From the NCBI GenBank assembly GCA_036244855.1, contig BQKZ01001643.1, positions 38,996-102,995 of the forward strand: DNA of 64,000 nt, in the 5' to 3' direction. Positions 49,381 through 63,837 of this stretch are shown one piece after another (positions within the stretch are counted from its first letter, which is position 1; the number at the start of each line of letters is the position of its first letter). The DNA comes from Temnopleurus reevesii (Eukaryota; Echinodermata; Echinoidea; Temnopleuroida; Temnopleuridae). Position numbers and translations under genes: made by a program. Under the pieces are notes generated by a model. It saw only the letters and a list, made by a program, of their open reading frames with translations. It did no database searches and was not told the origin of the DNA.

Positions 49381-52300
49381 ATGAACGGTGCAAGATACAT
49401 AGGCAAATGTTAAAACACACCCACAATATTTTTTTTTTTTTAATGTATAAAACACCCCTATTCGCTAATGTCACTTCATTATCCATCCCTTCTTTTCTAT
49501 TGCCCCCTTCCCCTTCCCCCATTAATATCCCCATCTTCTTCTTTCATTCTACATTGGCCCTCTCTCATTGAGCACACGGAGATTACTTACCGTGATGATG
49601 AGGATGATGCATCGATGTGGAACCCAGTCGCCATGGCAACATTGACGTCACGGGTTCATTCGTATTCCGCTATCCATCAGAAGTCTCGGTCTAGCAAATT
49701 TCTTTCATCCCTTTTCCTCCTTCTTCTGCTTTATCTATTATAATTTTCGCTCGTGACCCCTTTTTCCTGTCTCTTTCCATTGTCTGTCCTGTAATCAAAA
49801 TTTGCGCCAACTTGTCAGTCTCGTAAATTATCTCGAGAATATCACCGACACTTGACATTGTTTAAACCCGAAGCTTTATGGCGTCTGGATATATCAATTA
49901 ACTTTTTCACATGATATGCCATTGTCTGAATTGTATGTTAACAGTATTGTATACATATATGAATAACTTTTCAATCTCCTCTTTGGAGATCCTTACTTTT
50001 TTCATTTCAGTGAAGGTTAATGTTGGTAATTTTCCAGACCTACAACACAGTTTCATGCATTTGAAGAGGGACAGGGGGTAAAAGAGACCAATGCTTTCGA
50101 AACGCAAAAAAAACTGCAAAATTTAACTTACCAAAACGGCCATGACACATCTAGGCGTAAACTAATAAGGAACACCATATCAACCATTAACCATGTTAAC
50201 AGAGAGATGGATGAAGATGCCTGCTAACTATTCAACATTATTAACATGTTCTTCTATGGAGAAGCCATACATTCAACTCAGTAGGGCCTTGATATTCAAC
50301 ATGCTCTTGTATGCATGGATTTGAATCTTCCTTCTAGAAGACAAAATTCATTCAAATTGAATCTTATAATAACAGGTAAAGATGAAAAAATGAAAACACA
50401 AGAAAATAGTTTCAGTCACATTTTTGTTTTATCTCTTTAGCCCCTTCTTCCTACACACAATCGTCATGAATTCTCATTAGCCGATGTTAATACGCTACAT
50501 TAACATTTTCAGAAGTTCTGTATAAACGATAGGCGCATTGCAATCCAATATAAATATCTGCGTTAGATATGAACACTGCGACTAATCACTAAGGAAGGGG
50601 TGGATTTTAACGGGTGTTTTTCTAGCACAAAAAGTGGCCATGTTCTTCCATAATATCATTTCCAATAAACACGGGCTTACTTTTCTTGCCGTGAAATTAA
50701 TTGAATGGACAAAGTTACAATAATTATGGATACTTGGACTTTAGGCATATTTATACTCCCATACACATTATTATATATAGGATAAGTATATAGGTTTTTA
50801 TTTCAATTATTTAAGTCACGTGTTATAAAAGATTGGGGTGATATGAAAACATTTTCTTATGCATATTTGAGTAGATATGTTAACATAGTTGATTATGTTG
50901 GCGTTCATATATTTAAATCATGTTTTATTTATATCCACAATATTATCATGTGCTATGATTATGTATATCGAACCATTGTTTTGTAAAAGCGACTAGGATT
51001 TAAAGGTTTTTGTCGCTTTCAGCGACGAATTTCGCAAGTATGTTACTCTTACCAATTACTTTATTACAATTTCTGTTATGACTTGTCATTTATTCGTATA
51101 AACACGTGATAATTACCCTTAACTTGTAAATAAAGCTCATGAACATGTCAATTAATAAAACTTAATCATGGCATTTGCATCAATTCAAATAACAAATGAT
51201 TCTAGTATATATACTTTTGCTTTGGTTCATATTGTTTCAAATAACGTTTCTACTGAACTTCTCACAAATCGTCTCGACACTAATGTTCATCCATTTATTA
51301 AATAAAGGAATCGTACTTCCGGTTTCCGAAGAATCAAACCAAACGTATACAACTTCAGAGGAAACAACTATAGAGCATTAAATGAGCTTGTCAACATGTA
51401 TATTGTCGTAATACTTGCTACTTATTTGGTAATTCATAATATTTTTGTAAAGAAAAATGGGATAGTATTCGCTGAAAGAAGTGTTTTTGAAAAGACGGTA
51501 TCAATAGATCGCTAACCGAGAATCGCCATCATTGTGTTTGTATATGACTGTGAACATTTTCGGCTTTAACTGTTTAATGAGTAAATTATGTCACTCGATG
51601 AAATTACATTTATTTGCACTTTCAAGACATAGATCAATAATCGAACTGTTTAAAGGAAAACTTCCCCCACATGTTGATGTGCTGTCAGTAACATGAAGAA
51701 AGATAAGATTATTAAGTTGTAAAATTCTTTTAAAAAATTGATAATTTGTTCTTTTTTTCTTCTTTTTTTCACCTTTGATGGGCATACTTGAGTCGGCATT
51801 GCTTGTAGAGTCTAAAGTGTCATCATGGAGAGCCCCTACTCACTTTGTTCACAAAATTCAATATTTTGATTTTTTTTAAAGAAAAATTAACTAAATTATG
51901 TGTGTTCTTTTCATTTGATTCCGATAGGCCTACAAATTCATGAACAATGTGGTTGGGAAGTTCTCCATTATGATCATCAAAGGGGGAAATGAAAATTTGA
52001 AAATTCACAACTTTGGAATGAATTATATGATTTCGCTCAAACGTTCACAACGTGCTAATCGTACTTTCCCCAATGACAGCTCATAAATGTCTGGGTGAAG
52101 TTCCCCTTTAATCTTGGTTCCGATCAAACTTTTAGATCAAACGCATGAAATAGTAGTATGTCATTATTATCATTCACTTGAACGAATCGTGTGTGACAGT
52201 GCAAATGTTAGCAGTCTTTCAGAATGTTTTGTTTTCTTTATAGTCAACTTCTAGTACATGATGGTTTCATGTCCTGGTGCGGCTATATTCTTATATCGTT

Positions 52301-52616
52301 ATGTAATGTGCAATAGTCAAGATAGCTACACGCAAGTTGTTTTCAATGTATTCAGATAGGGAAATAGTGAATACCGTGAGTAATTCTTTGTTTTGATGGC
52401 AAACAGTAGTTTGAAACTGATACTTTTGTCAAAACTCACAAATTAATGGAGATCAAACTATGCGACAAAGATGGTTTATAAGCAATTATCATGATTATTG
52501 TGTTGTGATTTTATCATTACTCGTGGCGTCTGCTAGTGGCACTCCCTGTAATTTGTTTCTATGTAATATGTCGAATGTTTGTGGTGAGATGTTAACAAAA
52601 TTAGCAATTGACTGAT
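49381..52616. other. Intergenic region
   Basis: No gene supported. A short hydrophobic 61-codon frame at 51,196-51,381 starts like a signal peptide, but it is isolated, AT-driven and unrecognised. Confidence 0.45.
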
Positions 52617-52675
52617 TTGGGACCTGTAACGTAAAGATATACGATCAATTTTGCAATCAATCGTATATCTTTGGT
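52617..52675. repeat. Short hairpin, possible MITE remnant
   Basis: AAAGATATACGAT (52,633-52,645) and ATCGTATATCTTT (52,660-52,672) are perfect complements with a 14-base loop. The preceding GGGACCTGTAACGTAAAG resembles the terminus GGGCCCGTAACATAAAG of the MITE at 17,006. A shrunken copy of that family is likely. Confidence 0.5.
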
Positions 52676-55600
52676 GCACATTTGTCCCTCGACTTACGAT
52701 AAATATTCATGGAAATTTGAATTGTATCTTTTATGCTACATACCCCGTGTCGATAATGTAATAATTTTACTTGGCATTCTATTGTTACTGCCTCATTTGC
52801 GAAGAACAAATGCCGTGCAATTAGAGCATTCCTCGTTAAAGCTTAGATTTGAAACACCTCATAAGAGTGAACAAATTTTGTTGTTATAAGGTATTGATTG
52901 ATCTGACATGAGCGATAAATAATAGTGTAGTAATTTTCTCCGTAATTACACGTAACGTTGAAAAATTGATAAATTTCCTTTTTGGTGTATACGACCCCTC
53001 AATATTTGTCGTCTCTGTGATGTTTTTCTCTATATAATTTGAAACTTTGTAAACCAGAATCAAATAAACAAAACTTCAACGGCATTGCAAAATAATTTTC
53101 TGACAATTTGCGAACAAAAACAAATCATGCGTCCTTTAAATTGTTCTGGCAACAATGTCACTCAATAATGTGCACCGACACTTATAGTTTTATATTAAAC
53201 TAATTACAAATAAATAATCATTTTATGTTAACCATGACAGGTGTGTCTTCCCGATTAGATTTAAAATAAATGGTCGTTTCATTGGACACCAAAGAGAAGT
53301 AATAATAGAGGCATTATACGTATTCTCTTGTATGATTTTCAAATCCCTTGAATTGTTTTCAAACCTTTTAGATATAAATGTAAATTCTCACAAGATTTAT
53401 AGTAATCATAACGCCCACAGTCACACATTGGAGACATGAGTCGGACGCAATCGGAATGTGGATAGGACATAATTACTGTTTACTACTATATTTCTAAATG
53501 AAAAGGACTAGAGTTGTGTTTCATCTACGCCTGACTCTATGAACGACTGTACGTGATCCTTTCTCAGTAGCAATTTAGTGACACTATTATTATGAATTGT
53601 AAGGAAGGGTCACCAGTTGTTCGTAGAGTCGTGCACAGCTTTAAGAAACACAACCCATTGTCTACTCAAAGATAGTTCTCTATCGCGGTATCTATAACGA
53701 ACACACAAAGCATACAGACAAACAGTTAATTAAATTAATTTATGTTTCAAGTTGCTGCAACAACAGCGTATGATGTTGAGATACTACGTGGTTAATTTGA
53801 CTTTGTTTGACTTGAACTGTAATTCAGTAGTAACTTTGCCATTTTCCAAGACGAGACAATTTGGAACTTAGCATTTAAATAAATCGTTGGTATTCATTTT
53901 AATGTCAAATAAAATTCACATGACAATTACAATTGACTAAGGAAATGCGACAATGTGTATATTATTTCAATATTTGGAGCTATATTATTCTAATTGCTAT
54001 CAATTATGATATTCAAGCATCGTTTTGTTTACATTTACATTACTTTGAAGTGTACCAAACTCTTTTTCTTTTTTTTTCTCGACATAATCATTCATTTGCA
54101 TCAAGTTAATATATGCTAAAATAGTTTGTAGTTATTAAAAAAAATTCGCCCCTGCTATCGATGTGTTGTCATTGGAGAAAGAAACTCTGAATATTTGAAA
54201 AAAAAAAAAAAAATTAAATAAGAGAATAAGTTACGTGATGGCGGACAAGCCTATATTCTATTATTACTGTTTTTTCCTAAATGAATTGAAATATTATGGA
54301 AATAAATAATTAAAATTTATATTCCTTCATCTAAGTATGAGACATGGCGACGTTTGTAATGTTCACTCTATCAAAGAGACCGCCTGGAAAATCCCAAATA
54401 GATAGATGTGCAGATAATAAATGTGAAAATTCAAGATTCTCTGTCAGATTATATTATTCTGCTCAATCCTTTAAAGTTTGTTCTTCCTGTCTTTACGCCT
54501 TCATATAAAACCCTGTGATATCGGGGAATTTCCCTCTGCTATAAGTATACTTTTTACACACAGTCTGCTTGCTGTGTACTTTGAATATATAAATTCTAAT
54601 CGAATTGCCCAATCTCAACATTGTAGAAGAAGAATTTGAATGATTTCGAATTACTTTCATTAACTAAAATAAATTCTTTGGATATATTGTATGAAGTGGA
54701 ATGAAAATTAACCTAATCATATCCACTACTTTGGCTTAGAGAAAAAATTATCGTATTCTTCCTGTCCGAATGATATTGTACATTTTAAAATGCAGTTTAT
54801 TGTATTTTGGAGAAGAGGTATATCGTTTTGTGTGTATGTGAATATAGATTTAGAAATCTTTTTATACGAACATTTTTGTTATTTTCCATAAAAAAGTGAT
54901 TAATGTACATAAAGCTTAATACTAATCATGTATAGATGAATTTATACGAAGAAGGATTTGTCTTTTCCGTTTTCTTTTCTGGATTTTTTGAACAAATTTA
55001 TTGATTGATTAGGATTTGCAGTTACTGGGTATTGTATTTCAAGTCTTTACTTCTTTGTTATACGATTGCATCAAGGCTAATTAATAAAAAAAAAAATACA
55101 AAAATCATATTTGAATGTGTCTGACTTTCTTATTCTCAGTTTTTAAACCTGTTTGTTATGATACCACGTATTTGCAAAGTAAAATAACAACAAACATGTT
55201 GTTGAGCATAAATATTATCCTACCTCTTTCTCTTTACAACAAATGTTCAAATGCCAACATAGATGACCCTTTAAGATATATGTGTCTTATTAGATTAGAT
55301 TTATATCGATTGAAATATTTTCAAATATAAACATTATCTCTAAATCATATTCAACATTTCGAGTCTGTTTTTAAGGATACCACTCCGCTTGTGTATAATA
55401 CCGACCACAAACACGATAGAAATCTCCTCGCACGCGACTAGGCATGCCGATTATGTGCATAATTTGGCAATTAAACGTCCTTGCATAACGTCAGGCAAAA
55501 TATACGGCTATTTGCAGACATTTTATCTCCAGTTTACATCCATATCCATGGCGATATGAATTGATAAAGTAAATGACCGCCTCCGAGGAAAATATAATAT

Positions 55601-56229
55601 AATTAGCCTCGTGACAAGCCGCAGACTTATCGTTCCTCTCTTTTCAATTACGGACTTTGAGTGTGTGTGAAAGTCCGCGTTTTTCTAATTTCCTTTTTAT
55701 AGACTACCTAAAATGCATGACTTTCATTACTTGAAATGGTTTTTGGGATACTTTGCAAATGAAAAAAAGTAGATACAAACAAATTAAGTAGAGCAAAATT
55801 TTTACCAAGTGCGTGAAAAATATATCTTTTAGATATGCATCTTTTGAGAATATTGATATTGCTTCTTAAAAGAAAACCGACTGATCTGAAAAGAGATTAT
55901 ATCCCAAAATATCCTGCTATATTTCTTTGCAAAAGTTATGTCAGCTTTTGTTTTTTTATTTTTATTTTAATAATGGTTCACCACAATTTAAGGGAGGAAT
56001 TTTAATTAAGAGATCAGAAATGACTAGCAATGATAACAATTCTATCACCAGGTTTTATTGTTAGTTACACGTATCCGTTTGCAAAAAGAATAATACGCTT
56101 GCTAAATCTCTTTCTTTACCGACACTCTAAAATATTTGGCTATCACAAATGGCATTTCACAGAAAATCTCTGGTATTAACGTTTCAGTTGAATGAATTCA
56201 TTAATCAAAGTCAATTTACATTGACCCTT
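52676..56229. other. Intergenic region
   Basis: Strongly AT-rich. No gene or bounded repeat is supported. A stretch at about 55,380-55,690 is less AT-rich and holds several homeobox-like AATTA and GATA-like motifs, but nothing decisive. Confidence 0.45.
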
Positions 56230-56399
56230 GACGTATGATATTAGCGAGGTTACGCACCGTCATCACGAACGGCAAAATCGCTGATCAATACCATTTTCGA
56301 CCCGTTTAAGTCGGCTTCGCTGGTTGCCAGTGACAACAGCGGCGAAGAGCAGAATTCTACAACGGTTTTTTGTTCACTGTTCCACGCCCGTCTTAGATG

Positions 56400-56500
56400 C
56401 AGGAACGTATCCAATCAGATATGGCCAAGCGTATCACGTGCCTATTATGCAAACCTTTGGTTTTCGGTGTGAAAGCTCGTCACACTCAATTTGCATACTG
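56400..56500. promoter_or_regulatory. Candidate regulatory cluster with octamer, CCAAT and E-box
   Basis: Within 90 bases are CCAAT (56,411-56,415), the palindromic E-box CACGTG (56,435-56,440), ATGCAAAC (56,447-56,454) and an exact octamer ATTTGCAT (56,489-56,496). The patch is embedded in a GC-richer stretch (about 56,230-56,700) in AT-rich DNA. Octamer plus CCAAT is seen in some histone and developmental promoters. No coding gene is recognisable next to it, so an enhancer or an unseen first exon are both possible. Confidence 0.3.
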
Positions 56501-57486
56501 CCGTTGACCGAGTAGCGTAACAGAAGTAAAGAGCAACGGAGGGAATAAAGACGGGTTAGCAAGAACGCAGGAATCTGACGAATTCTCCCGTCGTTGAGCC
56601 GCTCCATTGACGAGCATAAACTCGGGAATGACGCTTGATATAAGAGCTACAGGTTCATAATCATGATGATAAACGAACCTAGATGAGGACACTCTCTTTA
56701 CGGATTATACGCATCCATGTGATACAGGGGTAGTTGAATATCGAGAACGAGTAGAAAGGGTTAACTTCCTGTGTTACACCAGTATACAGGGGCAATGGAA
56801 GACACATGTTGAGGGTCGTGAGTAAAAAGGGCAAGATGCACTACCACGGTATTTTATTTCCAATTCAAATGGCCCCAAATTTATTCTCAATGATTTTGGA
56901 GAGAATATTTTATGCAGACAACTCGGGCCAGTACGTATCGTCTGCAATATTTAATCCTCTAACGATGGCTTCTAGCTATCAGTTGCCATGGTAACTATGA
57001 TGGTGACGCACACGGACAAAGGAACACTATTGGGAAGCTGCATCGCAATGATTGCATGGAATGTTGTCAAAATGTGACCCAAGGATAGCTTTTCTGTCTC
57101 TCCTTTCTACCTATATTTGACCAAATCTAATGGACGGAAAATCCTTACTTCGAGCAATTTACATAGTGTTTTTGTCGATTGTGTGTCTATCATATCGCGT
57201 CGGGGATATAAAGTGAGTGTTTTATAGCACCGGATATATAGAAACTGCATGATAATCATACAATGTTACAAAATGAAGAATACCACTCAACGTTAGATAT
57301 CATATATTTATTCAACATCATTTTATTCACCGTAGCATAACGTACCAAAATTGGAGATTTTAATATATCCTTTCGGCGTGATCATCCAAACCACTTCAAG
57401 GACATCATTTATTGGAGAAAAAATTATTGTAATCTCGGGCTAATCACCGTGTTAAAATAGATTTATATCTCCCTTCTATTTTGTAG

Positions 57487-57620
57487 AAGCGTAGTGATGA
57501 ACTGACGCTGACTCTTGCGGTTAGCGGTTCGATACTCCCACATTGCGTTAATTTCCTTCAGCAAGAAATTGTTTCATGATATGCTACACTCAATCCATGA
57601 CGTGAATGGACACTGCCATA
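57487..57620 (+). repeat. tRNA-like SINE fragment
   Basis: GCGGTTCGATACTCCCAC resembles a B box. About 30 bases earlier, GCGTAGTGATGAACTGACGC may be a decayed A box. The downstream region ends in an A run near 57,620-57,630. It does not fold as a functional tRNA. Confidence 0.45.
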
Positions 57621-57630
57621 AAAAAAAATC

Positions 57631-60600
57631 ATCAAATGCAAAAATGCGCCAAACATGGTAGCCGTGCTATAGCCGGGCAATAATGCAATTGAGCGCTTGG
57701 ACATATTTCGTAGAAAACGCTATATAGATTTGTATGATTCGTTATCATTAGCATCGCTACTACTGTTATTATATCATAATAAACAATAATATGAACATTT
57801 TTTACTCAAAACAAACCACAGTAGTCCAGTGGTAGTCATTTCAAAAATCTAATTCCTGGCATATTTGCTGCTTTTCCATCTAAATCAAAATATCCATAAG
57901 GCATCTTCCATTTGTTCCGAGAATTGAATGGTGTCGTGATATTAATGAAGGCAGGGCCGTAACCAAAGGAGGCATTTACAAGTCTGACTTGGCAGCAAAA
58001 GCAATTTTGTACCCGAGGGGAAGAGAAGACATTTTCGAAATAAACACGTCCAAAGGTTAGCTCATTTCATTACTGTTATGAATGTACACCTCCCTTCAAC
58101 TGCATCATAAAATAGGTCTGGATCATATCTGGTGGAATTGAGAAGACGATGGACATAGTGTAATGTGAAAACAAAGAAATTGAGGTCTCTCTTGGGTGAC
58201 ATTAAAAAAAATCAAGATTCATTAGTCATGCCAAGGGCATTATTTCTATTGTTTATTTACATGTATATACCTAATTTTTCATGTTTATTCTTTATCCAAA
58301 AAAAAAAAAGGAAACGTGATAATCATGACAAATACATTGCAAACACGAAAATAATCAAAAGAGAATGAAAAGCACAAACGAATGACCTGGACAGAATTCA
58401 AGGGCATGTAATGGTGTGGAAAGGGATAACCAAATGATATTCCTATCAACACTCATTCAACTTCATACAGATCATGGACAGGAATCTTCCAGGAATCTTC
58501 AAGGAATGAAAGATGAAAATATGCATAGAACCGCTCAGTAAAACGAAAAAATACAGGAAACTCTGCCAAGTGAATCCTGCTTTGCGTAAGTCGCATCTCT
58601 TGGTACAATTTAAGTCAGTTCGAATAGTAACTCGACACCCAAGAAGTAAATAACATGATTTGTTTCAAATAATCACATTGACTTAGGCAATTATTTGACT
58701 AGAGTTGACTGTATATTCTAAGAACAATTAACATATTTTCATGAATCTAATCCTCATATGAACTTTGCAAACTAAACAGTGGATAATATGTTCTCTTTTC
58801 AATAAAATATGATATGCAAGAGATGGCACCCGTTGCCATGCCATAAAACATCTGACTAAAATCGAAAACTCTGTCAAAACTCTTTAACAGGATATTACTC
58901 ACAGGAGAACCCTCTGGCAAAAGTTTGCTTAAGTATTTTAAGGCAGAAAGTATCAATCAAATGGAGTCAATGATTACAAAATAAATCAACTAAGTCATTA
59001 CCTAACACTTTACGACCAACAGTGACTAAACCAATGCAAATTAGACGTAATAAATACATTTGGTATTTGGAAGGAGAAATGGTCAAACGTCAATTCTTAA
59101 GTCCATTATACCGTATCCTGAATCATGCATGAGAATATGCAATCAACACAATGACTTGGGTATATCGTAAGTAACATTGCAACTTCGGTCCCGCCCACGA
59201 TCAGTCCTATGGTTTGAATCATTTACTATATTATTCAAACTTTTCCTTCTCATTAAACCGTGCTACGAGGCACCCATTTTAATGCTCTTTCACCCACACA
59301 AGCATACATCAGCTTGACATTTTGTTGGTCTCACACTCTTCTAGCACAATGACTGCAAATACGTTTTAGCAATCGCCAGCTAATTGCAAATTGTCTATTT
59401 AAGCCTGGTAAGACCCGATAAACGATTACACTTCACATTAACACTAATTGAGCACAGAAGGCATAGTAATTGGCGAACTGCTCACAGGCATAGGACGATG
59501 GATTTACAGTGCAAGACAAGACACTAATCGCTTCAACAGGGTCTACAGTGACGTGCAAAGATAAAGTACATTCAAACTAGAATAAACGTATGTAAGCTAA
59601 GACAACGGTGATGAGATCCTTTAATTTTGAACTGAAGCAAACTCCAAATGAACTGTCACCCAATTATTATCATTAACCATTCAATTTTATCAGATATGTT
59701 CACCCTGACATAACTGTGGTATCATGCTACACAAATCATGCCAAATGAATGGTTCTCTTAACACCGACACCCACTTTGGTGTAAATAAAACACAGCACAA
59801 TTCAAAATTAAACGATGAAAATTGAGTCAGAACAAATTATGATAAGAATAAATAAATGATGATGATGATAATAATGTTAACGACGATATTAATACAACCG
59901 ACACTTCTAATATCAATTTGTTATGAAGACAAGGATTATAGTAATGATAACAACAACAAAAGTTATATTGAAAATTTGTAATATTCACCATAAAGATAAT
60001 GCATGCTTGCAGAGAGTTTAATCAAAACCAAATACTATGCTTATCATCCTACTGAGGGTGTCGCCAATGCTTTAATTCAGAAAGTGTGCCATTGAGAATT
60101 CATGCCATACATCACACAGGGCACCTAATTTCTGTCAAGTACGGAGTGTGAATCTGAAATTATGGCGCCACCATGCTCTATTGCACACCATAAACAATTT
60201 ACATTACTCGATCATAAATAACATCTCTATCAGTATAAAGGTTGATATAAACACGAGTTACACAGAATTATGCATCATACGTCTGTAAACTAATAATGAC
60301 TGAGTTCATTATCTAATATCAACGATATATTGTAACAATTATTTACAATGAGAAACGAGTTAACAAAAGGCAAAACAGAATAGAAAACTCAACAAAAGTC
60401 GGGACTATGCAGACAAAGCTTGCTTTCTGACTTGGAAAATAAAAGATTATGTCTTCATAATTTTCTCTTTTGTTTTTGAGTGAAGCATGAATTGCAGGCA
60501 CCATAACCACCCATTCTTTCTTTCTGGTTTCTATGGTTACTGAACTTGGGGTTCATAGAAGGCGCCATCCCATACAAGAACAAACCTTACCAAATGATGA

Positions 60601-62434
60601 AACTACTTTCTTTCATCATCACATAGTATAGTAATCATTATTTCAGACTATGTATACTATTCTGTAACATTCTTATGCCATCAATGCTGTTATTTGAGGT
60701 CATGATGTGGTGAAACCCCTACACGTGCAATAACATTGTGAAAGATTCCCTCATGCTGAAATCAAGCACTTTCCCGCCACGACCCTTGTCATCGCTGCAT
60801 CTCATCTGATATCCCAGGGTATCTGTTCGACTGGTTGGAGGGAATGCTTGCGGGTACTTGACCCTCGAGGGGAAGGCACATGACCTTTGTCACCTATCTA
60901 ATGGATTGCTAGCTCGCAAAGAATCGATAGCTGAAGGCAACAAACTTTAAGCAAGGGTATTGCGAGTTCAAGCTGTCGTAAAAATTGGCGCTCCTACATT
61001 TGTATCGAAAATGGGTCGACTATTGTATTGGTAAACTTCTTTCTGATACATCGAAACTAAACACAGCAAAGAGGCTCCTCTCTCTAATTTAAAGAAGCAT
61101 AACTTTTTAACAGGAAGAGTTCAACAAGAAAATGTGACGGTGATATTGATCATCTATCTGGCTAGCTTGTGTATAAAAACCAACAAAATCACATATTTCA
61201 TGCTTGAATGAAAACGTCGCTGAAAAGCCCGTGTAAATTTTATTCTCATTAACATCCATATTTTTATTCGCATTCACATCAATATTTTTTCGAAAAATTG
61301 TAAAATGGAATGGAAAAAATAGAGTGAAGAAAATTTGAAGAAACCAAAATAAAACAGGATGGTGATCAATTAGTATCGCTGATGAAAAATAATATCTTGT
61401 CAATGATCTCAACACAAACTATACATGGTCTGTAGACAAGCATCATTCTTTTAAAGGGAGAGATCAACCGACCGATTTGAAATTCTTGATGTATGATAAA
61501 CAGAACGGGGGATGACGATCCATACCGAAATCATCTCTATAAGATCCTGGCTCTAGCAGAAAGATTCTATCCGTAATATTGATTTTTATAGGAGCTATAG
61601 CTGTTTCTCCTTCAAACAGTCAAATCTGGGATCTCCAAAATTACGGGAATAAAGATCGCCGATAGACTATTTTTAAGTCCATGAGTACATGGATCCCAAC
61701 ACAATAAAAGGATTCAAACTTAGAGGAGGACTCCACGCCAAAAATTTGCGTTTTTAATCAAAGCAAGATATCTTTGGCATGGAGTAATCGTTTAGAGCAA
61801 ACTTAACGGTTTCAAAAACTACGACAGTCCTACGGAAGATTATACAGCGAAGAACTCGCCAAGGCACATCGCTTTGTTTAAAAAAAAAAGGAAGAAGACA
61901 GTTGGCTCTTACAAACTCGCCTTCACGATGCACGTATAAGCTTCCGTAGGTTTCTCATGGTTTCTGAACATTTAGGCAATGTTCGGCTCTTCGTGTAAAC
62001 CTAACATATGACATCTCGACATAGCAACAAGTTGATCGATGTATAATAGCTCCGTGTCGGATAGTAAAATCAACATGCACATGATTGAATTATTCATGAA
62101 TTCTCGTTATATATTAATTTCGAAGAAGGGGTAAATGATAGAAGATGATGGATGAAAGTAACAACATACTCCGAGGAAGTTCAATTCCAAGTAAATAGAC
62201 GGACTCCGAACCCGCTTTTCTACTTCTCTACATTTGTAAATGCAATATGAATCGATGACAAATCGCATGGCTTAAAGGCACTCCTGGATGAATTCTACTC
62301 ATATATTCTCATTCCAGTTGTCAACCACAACCGTATGGTCAACACTGGCTATTTCAATACACCAAGGTATCTATATACAACGAACTTTAAGTACACAGGC
62401 CAAGTGATGATCTCGGTGGGCTACCACAATACAG
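57631..62434. other. Intergenic region
   Basis: No gene supported. It contains A runs, an AAT/GAT simple-repeat stretch near 59,845-59,880 and a slightly GC-richer stretch near 60,760-60,900 with no motif that I can name. Confidence 0.45.
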
Positions 62435-62534
62435 ATGGTTGTTTCAATTAACATGACTATGGGGGCGTGTGATAATTCCTCATCAATGTTAGTGACATTT
62501 TCAGGGAACAACCCAGCACTATTTTGTTCCACAG

Positions 62535-62620
62535 ACATCAGTCAATGTATATTAAATCGTCCCTGTATTAACGAAGGAAATTGTTTCATGAGGACAAAGA
62601 GATCCCGATGTAGAAACAAT
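62535..62620 (+). pseudogene. Possible EGF-like exon fragment
   Basis: After an acceptor-like TTTTGTTCCACAG, the phase-1 reading is (D)ISQCILNRPCINEGNCF. Its cysteine spacing resembles the first half of an EGF domain (C-x5-C-x5-C; typical pattern D-I-x-x-C...PC.N.G.C). EGF exons in animals commonly start in phase 1. A fourth Cys follows, but then TAA stops the frame, and the C-x-C and last Cys are absent. It is therefore a broken exon or a coincidence. The partial second copy near 63,847 keeps CFM but not the rest. Confidence 0.2.
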
Positions 62621-62740
62621 TAAAAGGATGAGAAATGTGTGTTAATTCTAAAGAGGAACAGGTTTTAAAGTGATTGTTATTTATTTCATGGAACTTTACC
62701 CTTTGGTTAGCGTCACGTCGTGAAAAGACGAACGAAGTGG
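62569..62740. repeat. Duplicated segment, copy 1
   Basis: Resembles 63,838-64,000 over its length, with common anchors TTTGTTTCATGA.GAC...GAGA.ATCC, AACNATTAAAAGGAT and TTTCATGGAA...TTAGCGTCA..TCGTGAAAA. Divergence is larger than in the 4-kb and 28-kb pairs, with several indels. Confidence 0.6.
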
Positions 62741-63837
62741 TCATCGACTCCAACCCTCATATGAACACGAGTCTTGAATCCCTGGCCCTCAGAAAAAAAA
62801 AGAACGTACACTTTGTATGGCACCCCTTAAAGTTTCATCAGGTATGACACACAAGAGAGATGTAATTTTAACAGTTTCATCTCTTTTTTTACATGCTACG
62901 GATGTATTTAGATATATATCCGGACGGATTTAAAGACATGTAAAAATCTCAAAAGTCCTCTTTACAATAAAATAACAAAACTCATGGGGAAAATGATTAT
63001 ACCAAATAAATGAAGCATATAATTATACAAACATGAAAAAATAAGTGGTGAATTCCAACTCAAAGCTACTTCAGGTCAGTATTGTGAAGTCTCGCGCCCT
63101 GCTCATCGCAAAGATGACGGTGAGTATGATGGCGCCATTTACTTTTGCCGTATCGACCCATCAATACACCACCATGAGCATGACGCATCTAGGCTTGTAC
63201 GATTTGCCATCTAAAATTCGTTTTATGATATAAACTCCTCACAAAAAGTTTGGAAATCCAAGTTTACGGACACATAGCAAAAATATAAGAAATTTATTTC
63301 CATATCGAGCAATATCACTGAAAAGAGTGATCTATTACCTAAAGGTTGACATCTCATTTATTTACAGATGTTTTATCACGGCTAAGCAATTCCCTATGAG
63401 ATTAACAAAGGTATGAAAGTAAAAACTGCAACATTTTTAATAGACTTACTGTATTGTTGCCATTAAAATGTGGTTTTAAATGCATAAAATTGATGCAAGA
63501 GCGAGAAGAAACAATTAATTAAGGAGCGAAATAACGAATAAATGAGCTTTTTTCAGGTGAAATTTTCAGATTGTTACCAGTCATTGTAATAAACATCTTT
63601 ACAAGTTGATTAACATTGATTATTCATTATTTTGTTCATCGATCTATCCATTCACAGGCATGATATCCATCTATATCCACAGTTTAACAACGTGACTACA
63701 ATAGATCAATTACTGATTTGCAGCTTTTGCGTCCGTGCCTTTTTATACTTCAAATATAATTACTCAGCTGTGAAATAACCTCTGGAAACAAATGAGGTGT
63801 CATTCAGAGATAATAAAACACTCTTTTGAGTGATATN

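Noticed and set aside
49113..49534. Two minus-strand frames with poly-Gly and Arg/Glu runs
   Set aside because: Caused by the poly-C run and CT repeats.
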